DNA of 64,000 bases from Kaistella pullorum (GTDB lineage: Bacteria; Bacteroidota; Bacteroidia; Flavobacteriales; Weeksellaceae). The stretch's first letter is position 1, and each line of letters starts with the position of its first letter. A model generated the notes under the pieces. It was not told the origin of the DNA. It saw only the letters and a list, made by a program, of their open reading frames with translations, and ran no database searches. Below are positions 25,716-34,331 of the stretch, piece by piece. The position numbers and the translations under genes are program-made. The DNA is taken from NCBI RefSeq assembly GCF_014837035.1, contig NZ_JACSPS010000001.1, positions 56,374-120,373 on the forward strand, given 5' to 3'.

Positions 25716-26807
25716 CTATGCATGATCCTCCTGCGGCAAATCCTCGTCTACGCCGTTGTTTACAGCAGAACGCTTCGGGCGCAGCCTGTTAGTCATCAGG
25801 TCATTATATTCTTCACGATTGCGGAAAATCTTCAGCGCAGTGAAAATTGCTTCCATAAAACTGCGCTCATCCGCCAGGTTCTGCCCCGCAATATCGTAGG
25901 CTACACCATGATCCGGTGACGTGCGGATAAAAGGTAAACCTGCGGTGTAATTTACACCGTCTTCATAAGCCAGCGTCTTAAATGGTGCCAGACCCTGATC
26001 GTGATACATCGCTAACACCGCATCGAACGCTCCGTACTTTTGTGGCTGAAAAAAGCTGTCTGCCGGATAAGGCCCGAATGCTAAAATTCCGTTATCATAC
26101 ACTTCCCTGATTGCAGGGGTGATGACATCAATCTCTTCGTTACCAATCACGCCTCCATCACCTGCATGCGGGTTGAGTCCCAGAACAGCAATCTTCGGCA
26201 ACCGTACCTGGAAATCTTCAATCAGGCACTGATTTAGGATCTTGATTTGCTTTTTAATTTTTTCTTTTGAAATGTTTTCTGAAACTTTCGCAAGCGGTAT
26301 ATGATGTGTAGAAACTGCGACTTTCAGATCTTCCGTCACCAAGAACATGAGACCTTTTCGCTGGAATTTTTCCTCAAAGAAACCGGTATGACCAGCATGC
26401 TGAAAACCGTATTTCATCATTTCATCTTTGTTGATTGGGGCTGTCACCAAAACATCAATGTCACCTTTCATCAGAGCTTCGGTAGCCGCTTCCAGGGATT
26501 CTATGGCCATTCGGGTAGATTCCTCCGAAGGCTTGCCCAGTTCCACGGTCACGTTGTCTTTAGACAGATTCACCATATTAATCTTATCAGCCTGCGCTTG
26601 TGATGCATCCGGAACATAATGAAAATTGAGCTGAAGTTTAAAAATATTTTTCTGATAAGTGAAGAGTTTGCCCGAACCGAAAATGACAGGTGTGAAAAAA
26701 TCGGTGACGCTCTTGTCTTTCAGTGATTTCATGATGATCTCCGGGCCGATTCCATTGAAATCACCAATAGAAATACCTACTCTCACTTTCTGGCTTCTGG
26801 AACTCAT
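25716..26807 (-). CDS. pdxA: 4-hydroxythreonine-4-phosphate dehydrogenase
   Basis: A 363-residue NAD-dependent enzyme of the DXP-dependent pyridoxal phosphate pathway. VGISIGDFNGIGPEIIMKSL opens the protein; metal and substrate sites appear in TAPINKDEMMKYGFQHAGHTGFFEE, LNPHAGDGGVIGNEE, and AMYHDQGLAPFK (metal His). The C-terminus holds about 30 extra residues with a poorly conserved acidic tail. First gene of the pdxA-yceD-rpmF group. Confidence 0.96.
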   Translation of the reverse strand: MSSRSQKVRVGISIGDFNGIGPEIIMKSLKDKSVTDFFTPVIFGSGKLFTYQKNIFKLQLNFHYVPDASQAQADKINMVNLSKDNVTVELGKPSEESTRMAIESLEAATEALMKGDIDVLVTAPINKDEMMKYGFQHAGHTGFFEEKFQRKGLMFLVTEDLKVAVSTHHIPLAKVSENISKEKIKKQIKILNQCLIEDFQVRLPKIAVLGLNPHAGDGGVIGNEEIDVITPAIREVYDNGILAFGPYPADSFFQPQKYGAFDAVLAMYHDQGLAPFKTLAYEDGVNYTAGLPFIRTSPDHGVAYDIAGQNLADERSFMEAIFTALKIFRNREEYNDLMTNRLRPKRSAVNNGVDEDLPQEDHA

Positions 26808-26911
26808 TTTTAATTATCTTTGGAAAAATATTAGAATTTCACAAATTTAGGAAAATAGATTTTACCGAATGTGAAATTTAGCAGATATAACTTCTACCTA
26901 AAATTTAATCT

Positions 26912-27508
26912 ATGTTTACCGGAATTATAGAAGCCACGGGCACAGTGCAAAAAATGGAGCGCCGCGGCGATAATATTGATTTTACCCTTACCTGCCCTTT
27001 TACCTCCGAATTAAAAATAGATCAAAGTCTGGCGCATAACGGCTGTTGCCTTACGGTTACAGAAATCTCCGGTGAAAGCTACCGCGTGTCAGCGATTGCC
27101 GAAACTTTGGAGAAAACCAATCTGGGCAAATGGAAAGAAGGCACCGAAGTCAATTTGGAACGCTGTTTGAAGATGGATGGAAGACTCGACGGGCACCTTG
27201 TGCAGGGACATGTAGACCAAACAGGCACCGTGCTAAACATCGAAGACCAGAACGGAAGTTATCTCATTACCATAAAATTCAGCGAAACAGGCGTTTATAC
27301 CACAGTTGCACAGGGTTCAATCACCGTAAATGGCATCAGCCTTACTGTAGCCTCAAGCAACGCCGGCGAATTTTCAGTAGCCATAATTCCTTATACATGG
27401 GAATTTACGAACATGAAAAATGTGAAAGTGGGTGAAATTGTAAATCTGGAATTCGACATCATCGGGAAGTATGTAACGAAACTGCTGAAAAATAATGCCA
27501 TTCTCTAA
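26912..27508 (+). CDS. ribE: Riboflavin synthase, alpha chain
   Basis: A 198-residue enzyme that dismutates two molecules of 6,7-dimethyl-8-ribityllumazine to riboflavin. It starts MFTGIIEATGTV, with two tandem lumazine-binding barrels: the first ends in HNGCCLTV, the second includes GHLVQGHVDQTGTV and VNGISLTV. The last 14 bases overlap the start of the histidine kinase gene. No FMN riboswitch is visible in the 104 bases between it and pdxA. Confidence 0.96.
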   Translation: MFTGIIEATGTVQKMERRGDNIDFTLTCPFTSELKIDQSLAHNGCCLTVTEISGESYRVSAIAETLEKTNLGKWKEGTEVNLERCLKMDGRLDGHLVQGHVDQTGTVLNIEDQNGSYLITIKFSETGVYTTVAQGSITVNGISLTVASSNAGEFSVAIIPYTWEFTNMKNVKVGEIVNLEFDIIGKYVTKLLKNNAIL

Positions 27509-28949
27509 ATACAAAGGTTACAGTTTACGCAAAAAAGTTTTTTGGGGTTTCCTGATTATCTGCTTGCTTAGCATTGTAAGTTCATCCATTGTATCCTTTT
27601 TTATTTTAAGAAAAAATGCTACCGAACAAAGTCGTACAGACCTTCAGAAAAAATCGGAAGCGCTGATGTCCGCGCTGGATTATGCCGTGAGCCATGTGCA
27701 GGTTTCAGCGCAGGATCTGCCCACCGTTTTGGCAAATGATATTTTTGAAATTGCCGACATCAACAACCAGGATATCATCATTTACGATTTGACGGGCAAC
27801 TTCCTGATTTCAAATAAAGACATCAACCTCATTGCCGAGAAAAGGCTTTCAATTCCTTTGGTGAATGAACTCTTGCAGAAAGACGGCCGCGTTGATGTAC
27901 ATACCTACGACCAGACCATTGACGCAAACGTCACCTCATCTTACACGGTTTTGAAAAACAACATGCTACAACCCATCGGCATCGTCTTTTTCCCATATTA
28001 TCATAATGACAGCGCGTACTTTAGTGTTTTTAATAAATATCTGAATTACATTCTGATTGTCAATCTGTTAATTATTTTAATAGCAGTTTGGCTGAGTTGG
28101 ATTATTTCAAAAAACCTCACAAACGCGGTGACCAAATTTTCGGAAATGATCAACCGCATCACGCTGTTCGAAGATGATCCACAACCTATCCGGTATTACC
28201 AGAATGATGAGCTGAATCAGCTGGTTAAAGCCTACAATAAGATGATCTTGCAGATAAAAGAGCAGAAAGAAAGGCTCAGTTTCAGAGAAAAAGAGGAAGC
28301 TTGGCGGGAAATGGCCAAACAGGTCGCGCACGAAGTGAAAAATCCCTTGACACCGATGAAACTTACGATTCAGAACTTCGAACGTAAGTTCAATCCGCAG
28401 GATCCGGATGTATACGAAAAGGTAAAAGCATTAAGCAACACCCTGGTTGACCAGATTGATCTGGTAGCGAAAGTAGCCAACGCGTTCTCGCAGTTCGCCC
28501 AATTGCCCGAAAAAAACAACGAGGTTTTCGACATTAATAAAGAAATCAAGATTATTCTTAACGTATTCAGTGACCAAAGCATCTATTTTCACAGTAACAA
28601 GCCGGAAATCATGGTCGAGATGGATAAGATTTACCTCTCAAGAATCATTACCAATTTAGTTGCAAATGCGCGGCAGGCGCGTGTAGAAGGCAATGAAAGT
28701 ATCATCAATGTAGATGTGGAGCAACGCCAAAAAAGGATCATCATCAGTGTGGAAGATAACGGAGGAGGGATCGCGGAAGAACTTTACGACAGGATTTTCG
28801 AGCCCAATTTCACCAGCAAAAGTGGCGGAACAGGCCTTGGACTTACGATGGTAAGAAAAATGGTGGAAGAATACCAGGGCGAAATCTCAGTGAAATCTGA
28901 GGTTGGAAAAGGCAGCACCTTCACCATTTACATGCCTACAAATATTTGA
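27495..28949 (+). CDS. Membrane sensor histidine kinase, NtrY-like
   Basis: A 484-residue sensor kinase. Membrane segments at about 15-38 and 183-204 flank an extracytoplasmic sensor domain. A HAMP region follows (about 205-260), then the HisKA box AKQVAHEVKNPLTPMKL with the phosphorylated His279, and the HATPase domain with the N box NLVANARQAR, DNGGGI and GGTGLGLTMVRKM. The HEVKNPLTP form is typical of NtrY-like kinases. No response regulator gene is next to it. Its start overlaps ribE by 14 bases, so it is cotranscribed with it. Confidence 0.93.
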   Translation: MPFSKYKGYSLRKKVFWGFLIICLLSIVSSSIVSFFILRKNATEQSRTDLQKKSEALMSALDYAVSHVQVSAQDLPTVLANDIFEIADINNQDIIIYDLTGNFLISNKDINLIAEKRLSIPLVNELLQKDGRVDVHTYDQTIDANVTSSYTVLKNNMLQPIGIVFFPYYHNDSAYFSVFNKYLNYILIVNLLIILIAVWLSWIISKNLTNAVTKFSEMINRITLFEDDPQPIRYYQNDELNQLVKAYNKMILQIKEQKERLSFREKEEAWREMAKQVAHEVKNPLTPMKLTIQNFERKFNPQDPDVYEKVKALSNTLVDQIDLVAKVANAFSQFAQLPEKNNEVFDINKEIKIILNVFSDQSIYFHSNKPEIMVEMDKIYLSRIITNLVANARQARVEGNESIINVDVEQRQKRIIISVEDNGGGIAEELYDRIFEPNFTSKSGGTGLGLTMVRKMVEEYQGEISVKSEVGKGSTFTIYMPTNI

Positions 28950-28959
28950 TTTTGCCCGT

Positions 28960-29655
28960 GTGAAACCATTCCAATTCCAAAAATTCACAATAAACCAGCG
29001 TCCCGAAGTCTTTCGAGTAGGAACCGACGGCGTACTGCTTGGCGCACTGGCAAGCGTTGAAAGCGCCCGAAACATACTCGAAGTAGGCACCGGAACCGGA
29101 CTTATTTCGTTGATGACTGCACAGCGAAATAAGGAATCTGAAATTACTACAATTGATTTCAACGAACTGGCAGCTGACCTCGCGCAAGAAAATTTTGCCG
29201 CTTCACCGTTTGTTGCGAGACTTTCTGCGCTTAGACAGGACTTCAAAACTTTCACATCCGATCAAAAATTCGACCTTATCATTTCCAATCCACCATTTTT
29301 TGAACTAAACAGTTCTTCAAAAGACGTGGTAGCGCGGCAACAGCAGGAACTTACATTCGAGGATTTGATTTCGAAAAGCACGTCGCTGTTGCCGGAAACT
29401 GGACGACTGAGCGTCATCATCCCGTGGTCAGCTGTGGAAGAATTCAGTGTAATTGCTGAACGAAAAGGATTGTTTTTAGTAAGAAAAGTTCAGATTTTTG
29501 GTATTGAAAATGCACCCGCAAAGCGCGCAATCCTCGAATTCTCGAAAACCGGAAGCGAGTTGCTAAAAGAAGAAACTTTTGTAATCGAGAAAGCGCCACG
29601 CGTCTATTCGGACCAATATTTAAAGGCAACAGCAGATTTTCACGTCTTTGGCTGA
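28960..29655 (+). CDS. TrmN6-like tRNA (adenine37-N6)-methyltransferase
   Basis: A 231-residue class I methyltransferase if it starts at the GTG at 28960 (VKPFQFQKFTINQ), 10 bases after the kinase stop; an ATG at 28903 exists in this frame but would overlap the kinase by 47 bases and add residues unlike the family. FRVGTDGVLLGAL, the SAM motif EVGTGTGLIS and the N6-adenine motif NPPFF mark the YfiC/TrmN6 family, which methylates A37 of tRNA1-Val. Convergent with the DUF6759-like gene, 2 bases apart. Confidence 0.88.
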   Translation: MKPFQFQKFTINQRPEVFRVGTDGVLLGALASVESARNILEVGTGTGLISLMTAQRNKESEITTIDFNELAADLAQENFAASPFVARLSALRQDFKTFTSDQKFDLIISNPPFFELNSSSKDVVARQQQELTFEDLISKSTSLLPETGRLSVIIPWSAVEEFSVIAERKGLFLVRKVQIFGIENAPAKRAILEFSKTGSELLKEETFVIEKAPRVYSDQYLKATADFHVFG

Positions 29656-29657
29656 GG

Positions 29658-30236
29658 CTATTTGGGCGCATTCAGCGTCACTACAATATCTTTATTGATG
29701 TTTTTTACCGAAGAATATTTTGCGTCACAAACCGAAGTGGTGAGCGTATAATTGCCTTTGTCAACCAATATGTAGTTTTGGTTTTTAGCCGGAACATCCA
29801 GGTTATAGAATTTCTTTCCGCTGATTTTCACGATCAGGTTACATTTAGACCTGTTTACAATCTGCACATAAGCATTCTTGCTGTTCGGGTCGTTATTGAA
29901 AAGATGCGTGAGCAACTCGGCAGTTTTCTTGTTTTTGTCGTTCGAGCCGTCTTTCGCCACATCCTTCTTTATCGCGGTTTTCAGTTTCGCCGTGCTGATC
30001 GGTTTTACGCTTGGTTTAGCAACCGCCGCTTGGGCCGCTTTGGGCTTGTCGTTATTTATTACCGCGAGCAGCTTACGTTTAAACTCAGGTGTTTTCGGAT
30101 GGTTTGGGTTGAATTTAACGAAATTTGCAATCACCTGCGGGTCAGAGCTCTTCTCCACCTGTGCCGCAGTATATTTAGACTGTCCGCTAACGAAAACCGA
30201 GGCCAGAAAAAATATAAAATAGAGGTATTTAGCCAT
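29658..30236 (-). CDS. Exported protein of unknown function (DUF6759-like)
   Basis: A 192-residue exported protein with a signal peptide ending near VFVSGQ. The middle (about 65-115) is rich in Lys, Ala and Pro; the C-terminal part (about 120-192) is a beta-strand domain with NAYVQIVNRSKCNLIVKISGKKFYNL and KNQNYILVDKGNYTLTTSVC. It resembles a Chryseobacterium-group family annotated DUF6759, from memory. Function unknown. Divergent from tsf with 140 bases between. Confidence 0.75.
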   Translation of the reverse strand: MAKYLYFIFFLASVFVSGQSKYTAAQVEKSSDPQVIANFVKFNPNHPKTPEFKRKLLAVINNDKPKAAQAAVAKPSVKPISTAKLKTAIKKDVAKDGSNDKNKKTAELLTHLFNNDPNSKNAYVQIVNRSKCNLIVKISGKKFYNLDVPAKNQNYILVDKGNYTLTTSVCDAKYSSVKNINKDIVVTLNAPK

Positions 30237-30288
30237 TAAAGTTGTGATTTTTAGGTATTTAAATTTAAGCTATAACGCAGAAATCTTC

Positions 30289-30319
30289 TTTTTAGTTTAT
30301 GCGGAATTTATTATCTTTG
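30289..30319 (+). promoter_or_regulatory. Promoter of tsf
   Basis: TATCTTTG at 30312-30319 is a full -7 match, with TTTT at 30289-30292 at the right distance (19 bases) as a weak -33 box. It lies 57 bases upstream of the tsf start codon. Confidence 0.65.
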
Positions 30320-30376
30320 CATCGCTTAAAAACTAAGCTAAAAATAGGAATTTTTTAAATATAAAAATCTAAACTT

Positions 30377-31198
30377 ATGTATACACCAGGTGCTGCAGAC
30401 GTAGCTAAATTGAGAAACATCACAGGCGCAGGAATGATGGACTGCAAAAAAGCTTTGGTAGAAGCTGAAGGCGATTTCGATAAAGCAATCGAAGTTTTAA
30501 GAAAAAAAGGCCAGAAAGTGGCTGCAAACAGAGCTGACAGAGAATCTACAGAAGGTGCTGTAATTGCGAAAGTAAATGCAGACCGTACCAAAGGAACCAT
30601 CATCGCTTTAAACTGCGAAACTGACTTTGTTGCGAAAAATGACGATTTCGTGAAATTAGCTCATGAGTTGGCAGAACTTGCTGTAGGGAAAACCAAAGAA
30701 GAATTTTTGGCTACAGAATTCGGTGGTTCAACAGTTGCAGAAAAACTGATCGAGCAGACAGGTGTTATCGGTGAGAAAATTGAAGTAGGAACTTTCGAGT
30801 CTATCGAAGGTCCTTTCCTTGGTGCATACATCCACGCGGGTAACAAAATCGCGGCTATCACGTCTCTTTCTGCAGATGTAGACGGTGCTGGTGATGCTGC
30901 AAAAGCAGTTTCAATGCAAGTTGCGGCGATGAACCCTATCGCACTTGACGAAACTATGGTTTCTCAGGAAACTATCGACAGAGAATTGGATATCGAAAGA
31001 GAAATCCTTACAAAAGAAGGTAAGCCTGCAAACATCATTGATAACATCCTTAAAGGTAAAATGCAGCGTTTCTACAAAGACAACACCCTTGTTCACCAGT
31101 CTTTCATCAAAGACAGCGGACTTTCTGTTGCTGAGTACGTGAAATCTGTAAATGATGATCTTAAAGTTGTAGGCTTCATCAGAGTGAGCCTTGCTTAA
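30377..31198 (+). CDS. tsf: Translation elongation factor Ts
   Basis: A 273-residue EF-Ts, the nucleotide exchange factor of EF-Tu. The N-terminal UBA-like domain reads AADVAKLRNITGAGMMDCKKALVEA; TDFVAKNDDF is the core motif that pushes out Mg and GDP. rpsB, which usually precedes tsf, is not adjacent: an unrelated divergent gene is. It has its own promoter and a strong terminator, so it is a single-gene unit here. Confidence 0.97.
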   Translation: MYTPGAADVAKLRNITGAGMMDCKKALVEAEGDFDKAIEVLRKKGQKVAANRADRESTEGAVIAKVNADRTKGTIIALNCETDFVAKNDDFVKLAHELAELAVGKTKEEFLATEFGGSTVAEKLIEQTGVIGEKIEVGTFESIEGPFLGAYIHAGNKIAAITSLSADVDGAGDAAKAVSMQVAAMNPIALDETMVSQETIDRELDIEREILTKEGKPANIIDNILKGKMQRFYKDNTLVHQSFIKDSGLSVAEYVKSVNDDLKVVGFIRVSLA

Positions 31199-31224
31199 AT
31201 TCTAAAATTTAACGGACATATATC

Positions 31225-31257
31225 AGTCTCTTCCGCTGCGCGGGAGAGACTTTTTTT
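31225..31257 (+). terminator. Terminator of tsf
   Basis: A 12-bp stem with one G-T pair (31225-31236 with 31240-31251), a three-base loop, and a T run to 31257; 27 bases after the tsf stop codon. Confidence 0.9.
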
Positions 31258-31298
31258 ATACAAAAAGCAGTACTTTTGCAACCCACAATTCTATCTGT

Positions 31299-33359
31299 TT
31301 GAAAAAGATACTGAGCTTTTGGTCCCTGCTTTTATTCGCAGCCCTGAGCGCACAGCAATATATTTCGGTAAGCGCTAAAACCCCAGACCAACTGGTACGT
31401 GATGTTTTGATCGGCAGCCAAAGCGCAAGCTGCATCAGCGTGTCTAATGTTTCGGCCACAGGCTGGCAGGATTTCGGCAGCAGCACAACGAGCTATGGAT
31501 ACTTCGAAAAAGGAACTTTGCCGTTTGATATAGATAAAGGAATCATTCTGAGCACCGGTGATCTCTTCAAAGTGCCCGGACCGAACAGTTCCAGACCGAC
31601 GAGCAACGTTCTAGATGATACAGATATAAACTGGCCCGGCGACCCGGATCTTGCCGATGCTTTGGGCGTGGATGTAAGCTATTATCTTAATTCCTCAGTG
31701 CTGGAATTTGATTTTACACCGAGTAACACCACAGGTATCAGTTTCGAATACATGTTTTTGTCAGAAGAATATTATGACACAAACTGCGACTATCCGGATG
31801 CATTCGTCTTTCTAATAAAAAAAGCCGGCACCAGTGATCCTTACAAAAACATCGCTTTGATTCCCGGCACCACACAACCTGTCACAAGCCAAACCATCAA
31901 CGCCGCACAGGGCTGCCAAAGTAATGTTCAGTATTTTGGCACCTTCAATAACGATCCGTACCGTTCACATTTAGACAGTCCCACAGCATTTAATGGCGAA
32001 ACTAAAGTTTTAACCGCCGCGGCAGATGTGGTACCCGGCGAAACTTATCACATCAAACTCGTAGTGGCTGACCGTCTATTTGGCGGCGACCGAACCGGCC
32101 GGTTTGACTCCGCTGTTTTTCTGAAAGCGGGCAGTTTTACCGGTAAGAAAGATTTAGGACCTGATTTGCTGTTTGCTGACAACACCGCGCTGTGTGAAGG
32201 AACTGACATCACGCTTGATGCCACTACAGCGTCGGCAGTTTCATACCAATGGTACAAAGACGGAATATTGCTCACAGGTGAAAATACCTCTACAATTACA
32301 ATTATCGGTGATAAGAACAACAACGGAAAATATTCGGTGGAAATCGCATTGAGCGGTTGTCTGCTAAAAGGCTCGCGCACCGTCGAATTTGCCGAGATCC
32401 CTTTAACCATTGTAAAAAGTTATTGCAACTACAAGAATGGCGAGCCTATCGCAGTTGCACTGCAGCAACTTAATTCCGATTACATTACCAATTACCAGCC
32501 TTATTTTCAGGTACAGTATTTCCAGGATGCAGCGCATCAGGTGGCTTTACCTAACCAATGGAGCTACACGCAGGACACCGTGGTTTATTATACAATCAAA
32601 AGCGGTACATGTACAGAAGTAAATGGTTCAATACAGTTTCTTACACCAAAGAAATCTGCAATTTTAAGTGATAAGACGGTCTGCCCGGGCGCTACAACCA
32701 CGCTTGATGCGGGAAGCGGGTTTAAGTATTATAAATGGTTGCGAAAAGACGGATCCACCATTGGAGAAGGTGCCGCGGTAAGTTCCATTAACTCACTTGG
32801 GGCGGGCGAATACTCGGTGGAACTTACCTCGCCAAACGGCTGCAAACTGATACAGCAGGTTACAGTTTCAGAGAGTTCACTGCCTGTAATTTCGCACGTA
32901 GATGTCGCGGGCAGCCAGATCACAATCCATGTTTCGGGTGGCGTACCACCTTTTCTGTATTCGATAGATGGCGTGAACTTTCAGGCGTCGAACATATTTA
33001 CAAATGTACCGCGAGGGCCACATACCGCCTATGTGAAAGATGCGTTAAACTGCGGAGTTGGCCAGAAGCCGTTTTTAATCCTGAATCTCATTAACGTAAT
33101 CACGCCAAACGGCGACGGCATCAATGATGTGTTGGATTATTCTGATCTAAAAATCAAAGAAAACGTCTCCATCATGATATTTTCGCGCAATGGAACCAGA
33201 GTTTTTCAGTCCGCAAATGATAATTACTTGTGGGACGGAAAACTGGATGGTCGCGCCCTGCCCACAGGTACTTATTGGTATATTTTGACCTGGACGGAGC
33301 CAGTAAGCACCACGCCGGCTACATTTACCGGTTGGGTTTTGCTTAAAAACAGAAACTAG
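31299..33359 (+). CDS. Surface protein with choice-of-anchor L domain and T9SS type B sorting domain
   Basis: A 686-residue secreted protein starting at a TTG codon; no ATG lies in frame upstream, and the first residues form a good signal peptide ending in ALSAQ. Residues about 20-285 are a choice-of-anchor L domain (SFEYMFLSEEYYDTNCDYPDAF, then RFDSAVFLKAGSF). Ig-like segments follow (YQWYKDGILLTGENTSTI), then a SprB-like repeat and the type B gliding-motility C-terminal domain: NVITPNGDGINDVLDY, MIFSRNGTRVF, WDGKLDGRALPTGTYWYIL, ending in GWVLLKNRN. It would be exported by the T9SS. A -7 box TACTTTTG lies at 31271-31278. It overlaps the end of fmt by 4 bases (convergent). Confidence 0.88.
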   Translation: MKKILSFWSLLLFAALSAQQYISVSAKTPDQLVRDVLIGSQSASCISVSNVSATGWQDFGSSTTSYGYFEKGTLPFDIDKGIILSTGDLFKVPGPNSSRPTSNVLDDTDINWPGDPDLADALGVDVSYYLNSSVLEFDFTPSNTTGISFEYMFLSEEYYDTNCDYPDAFVFLIKKAGTSDPYKNIALIPGTTQPVTSQTINAAQGCQSNVQYFGTFNNDPYRSHLDSPTAFNGETKVLTAAADVVPGETYHIKLVVADRLFGGDRTGRFDSAVFLKAGSFTGKKDLGPDLLFADNTALCEGTDITLDATTASAVSYQWYKDGILLTGENTSTITIIGDKNNNGKYSVEIALSGCLLKGSRTVEFAEIPLTIVKSYCNYKNGEPIAVALQQLNSDYITNYQPYFQVQYFQDAAHQVALPNQWSYTQDTVVYYTIKSGTCTEVNGSIQFLTPKKSAILSDKTVCPGATTTLDAGSGFKYYKWLRKDGSTIGEGAAVSSINSLGAGEYSVELTSPNGCKLIQQVTVSESSLPVISHVDVAGSQITIHVSGGVPPFLYSIDGVNFQASNIFTNVPRGPHTAYVKDALNCGVGQKPFLILNLINVITPNGDGINDVLDYSDLKIKENVSIMIFSRNGTRVFQSANDNYLWDGKLDGRALPTGTYWYILTWTEPVSTTPATFTGWVLLKNRN

Positions 33360-34306
33360 TCCGCGGGCGAAATATCTTCAAAATCCCGGAAACCGTTTAA
33401 AAAATCTTTCAGATTCATCCTTTTTTTTCCTTCGAGCTGAATCTCCTGCGGCAAATAAAAACCGTCCGCCGTATATATTCTAAACCCACTTTTACTGATT
33501 TCCAGAGTTCCAGGCTTTAGAGAATGCGCCTGTTTTTCGTAACTGCCTTTATAAATCTTTAATGTTTTCAGTTCGTCACCTATCCTGATACTGGTGAAGG
33601 AAGCAGGATACGGCGACATTCCGCGCACGAAATTGTAAATTGATTCTGATGTCTGATTCCAATTAATGCGCGTATCTTCTTTAAAAATTTTAAAAGCATT
33701 TTTCTGAAACTCGGCTTCCGGCTGCGGTTTTTCCATAAGCGAATGGTTCGCCAGCCCATCCAGCGTTTCTACGACCAGCTTTGCCCCGAGGTCCATCAAC
33801 TTGTCATGCAGGCTGCCGGCATCGTCTTCAGCTGAGATTCGTACTTCATCCTGCAAAAGGATATTTCCTTCGTCGATTTTTTCATTGATAAAAAATGTCG
33901 TGGCACCGGTTTTCTTTTCACCGTTGATAATCGCGTAATTTATCGGTGCGGCCCCACGGTAATCAGGAAGCAGGGAAGCGTGGAGATTGAAAGTACCGAG
34001 GCGCGGCATTTCAAAAAGGATTTTAGGCATCATTCGGAAAGCCACCACCACGAACACGTCAGCATTCAGTGCGCGCATTTGTTCCAGAAACTCAGGATTG
34101 CGGAGTTTTTCAGGCTGAAAAACCGGTAAACCGTTCTCCACAGCATACGTTTTTACCGGCGACTGCTGAATCTTCTGGCCGCGGCCGCTCGCTTTATCCG
34201 CTACAGTAACCACGCCCACAACGTCATGAAAAGACTGATGGATGGCGCTTAATGATTCTTTCGCAAATTCGGGAGTGCCAAAAAAGACAACTTTCAGTGA
34301 CTTCAT
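33356..34306 (-). CDS. fmt: Methionyl-tRNA formyltransferase
   Basis: A 316-residue enzyme that formylates initiator Met-tRNA. VVFFGTPEFAKESL is the start, and FNLHASLLPDYRGAAPINYAI carries the catalytic Asn-His and the SLLPxYRGAAP signature; the C-terminal OB domain is present. It lies 25 bases downstream of recQ on the same strand, and is probably cotranscribed with it. Confidence 0.97.
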   Translation of the reverse strand: MKSLKVVFFGTPEFAKESLSAIHQSFHDVVGVVTVADKASGRGQKIQQSPVKTYAVENGLPVFQPEKLRNPEFLEQMRALNADVFVVVAFRMMPKILFEMPRLGTFNLHASLLPDYRGAAPINYAIINGEKKTGATTFFINEKIDEGNILLQDEVRISAEDDAGSLHDKLMDLGAKLVVETLDGLANHSLMEKPQPEAEFQKNAFKIFKEDTRINWNQTSESIYNFVRGMSPYPASFTSIRIGDELKTLKIYKGSYEKQAHSLKPGTLEISKSGFRIYTADGFYLPQEIQLEGKKRMNLKDFLNGFRDFEDISPAD

Positions 34307-34331
34307 AGTATTCTTACTTTAAATTTTTAAA

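Noticed and set aside
26808-26911. FMN riboswitch upstream of ribE
   Set aside because: The 104-base gap is AT-rich and lacks the conserved FMN aptamer boxes.
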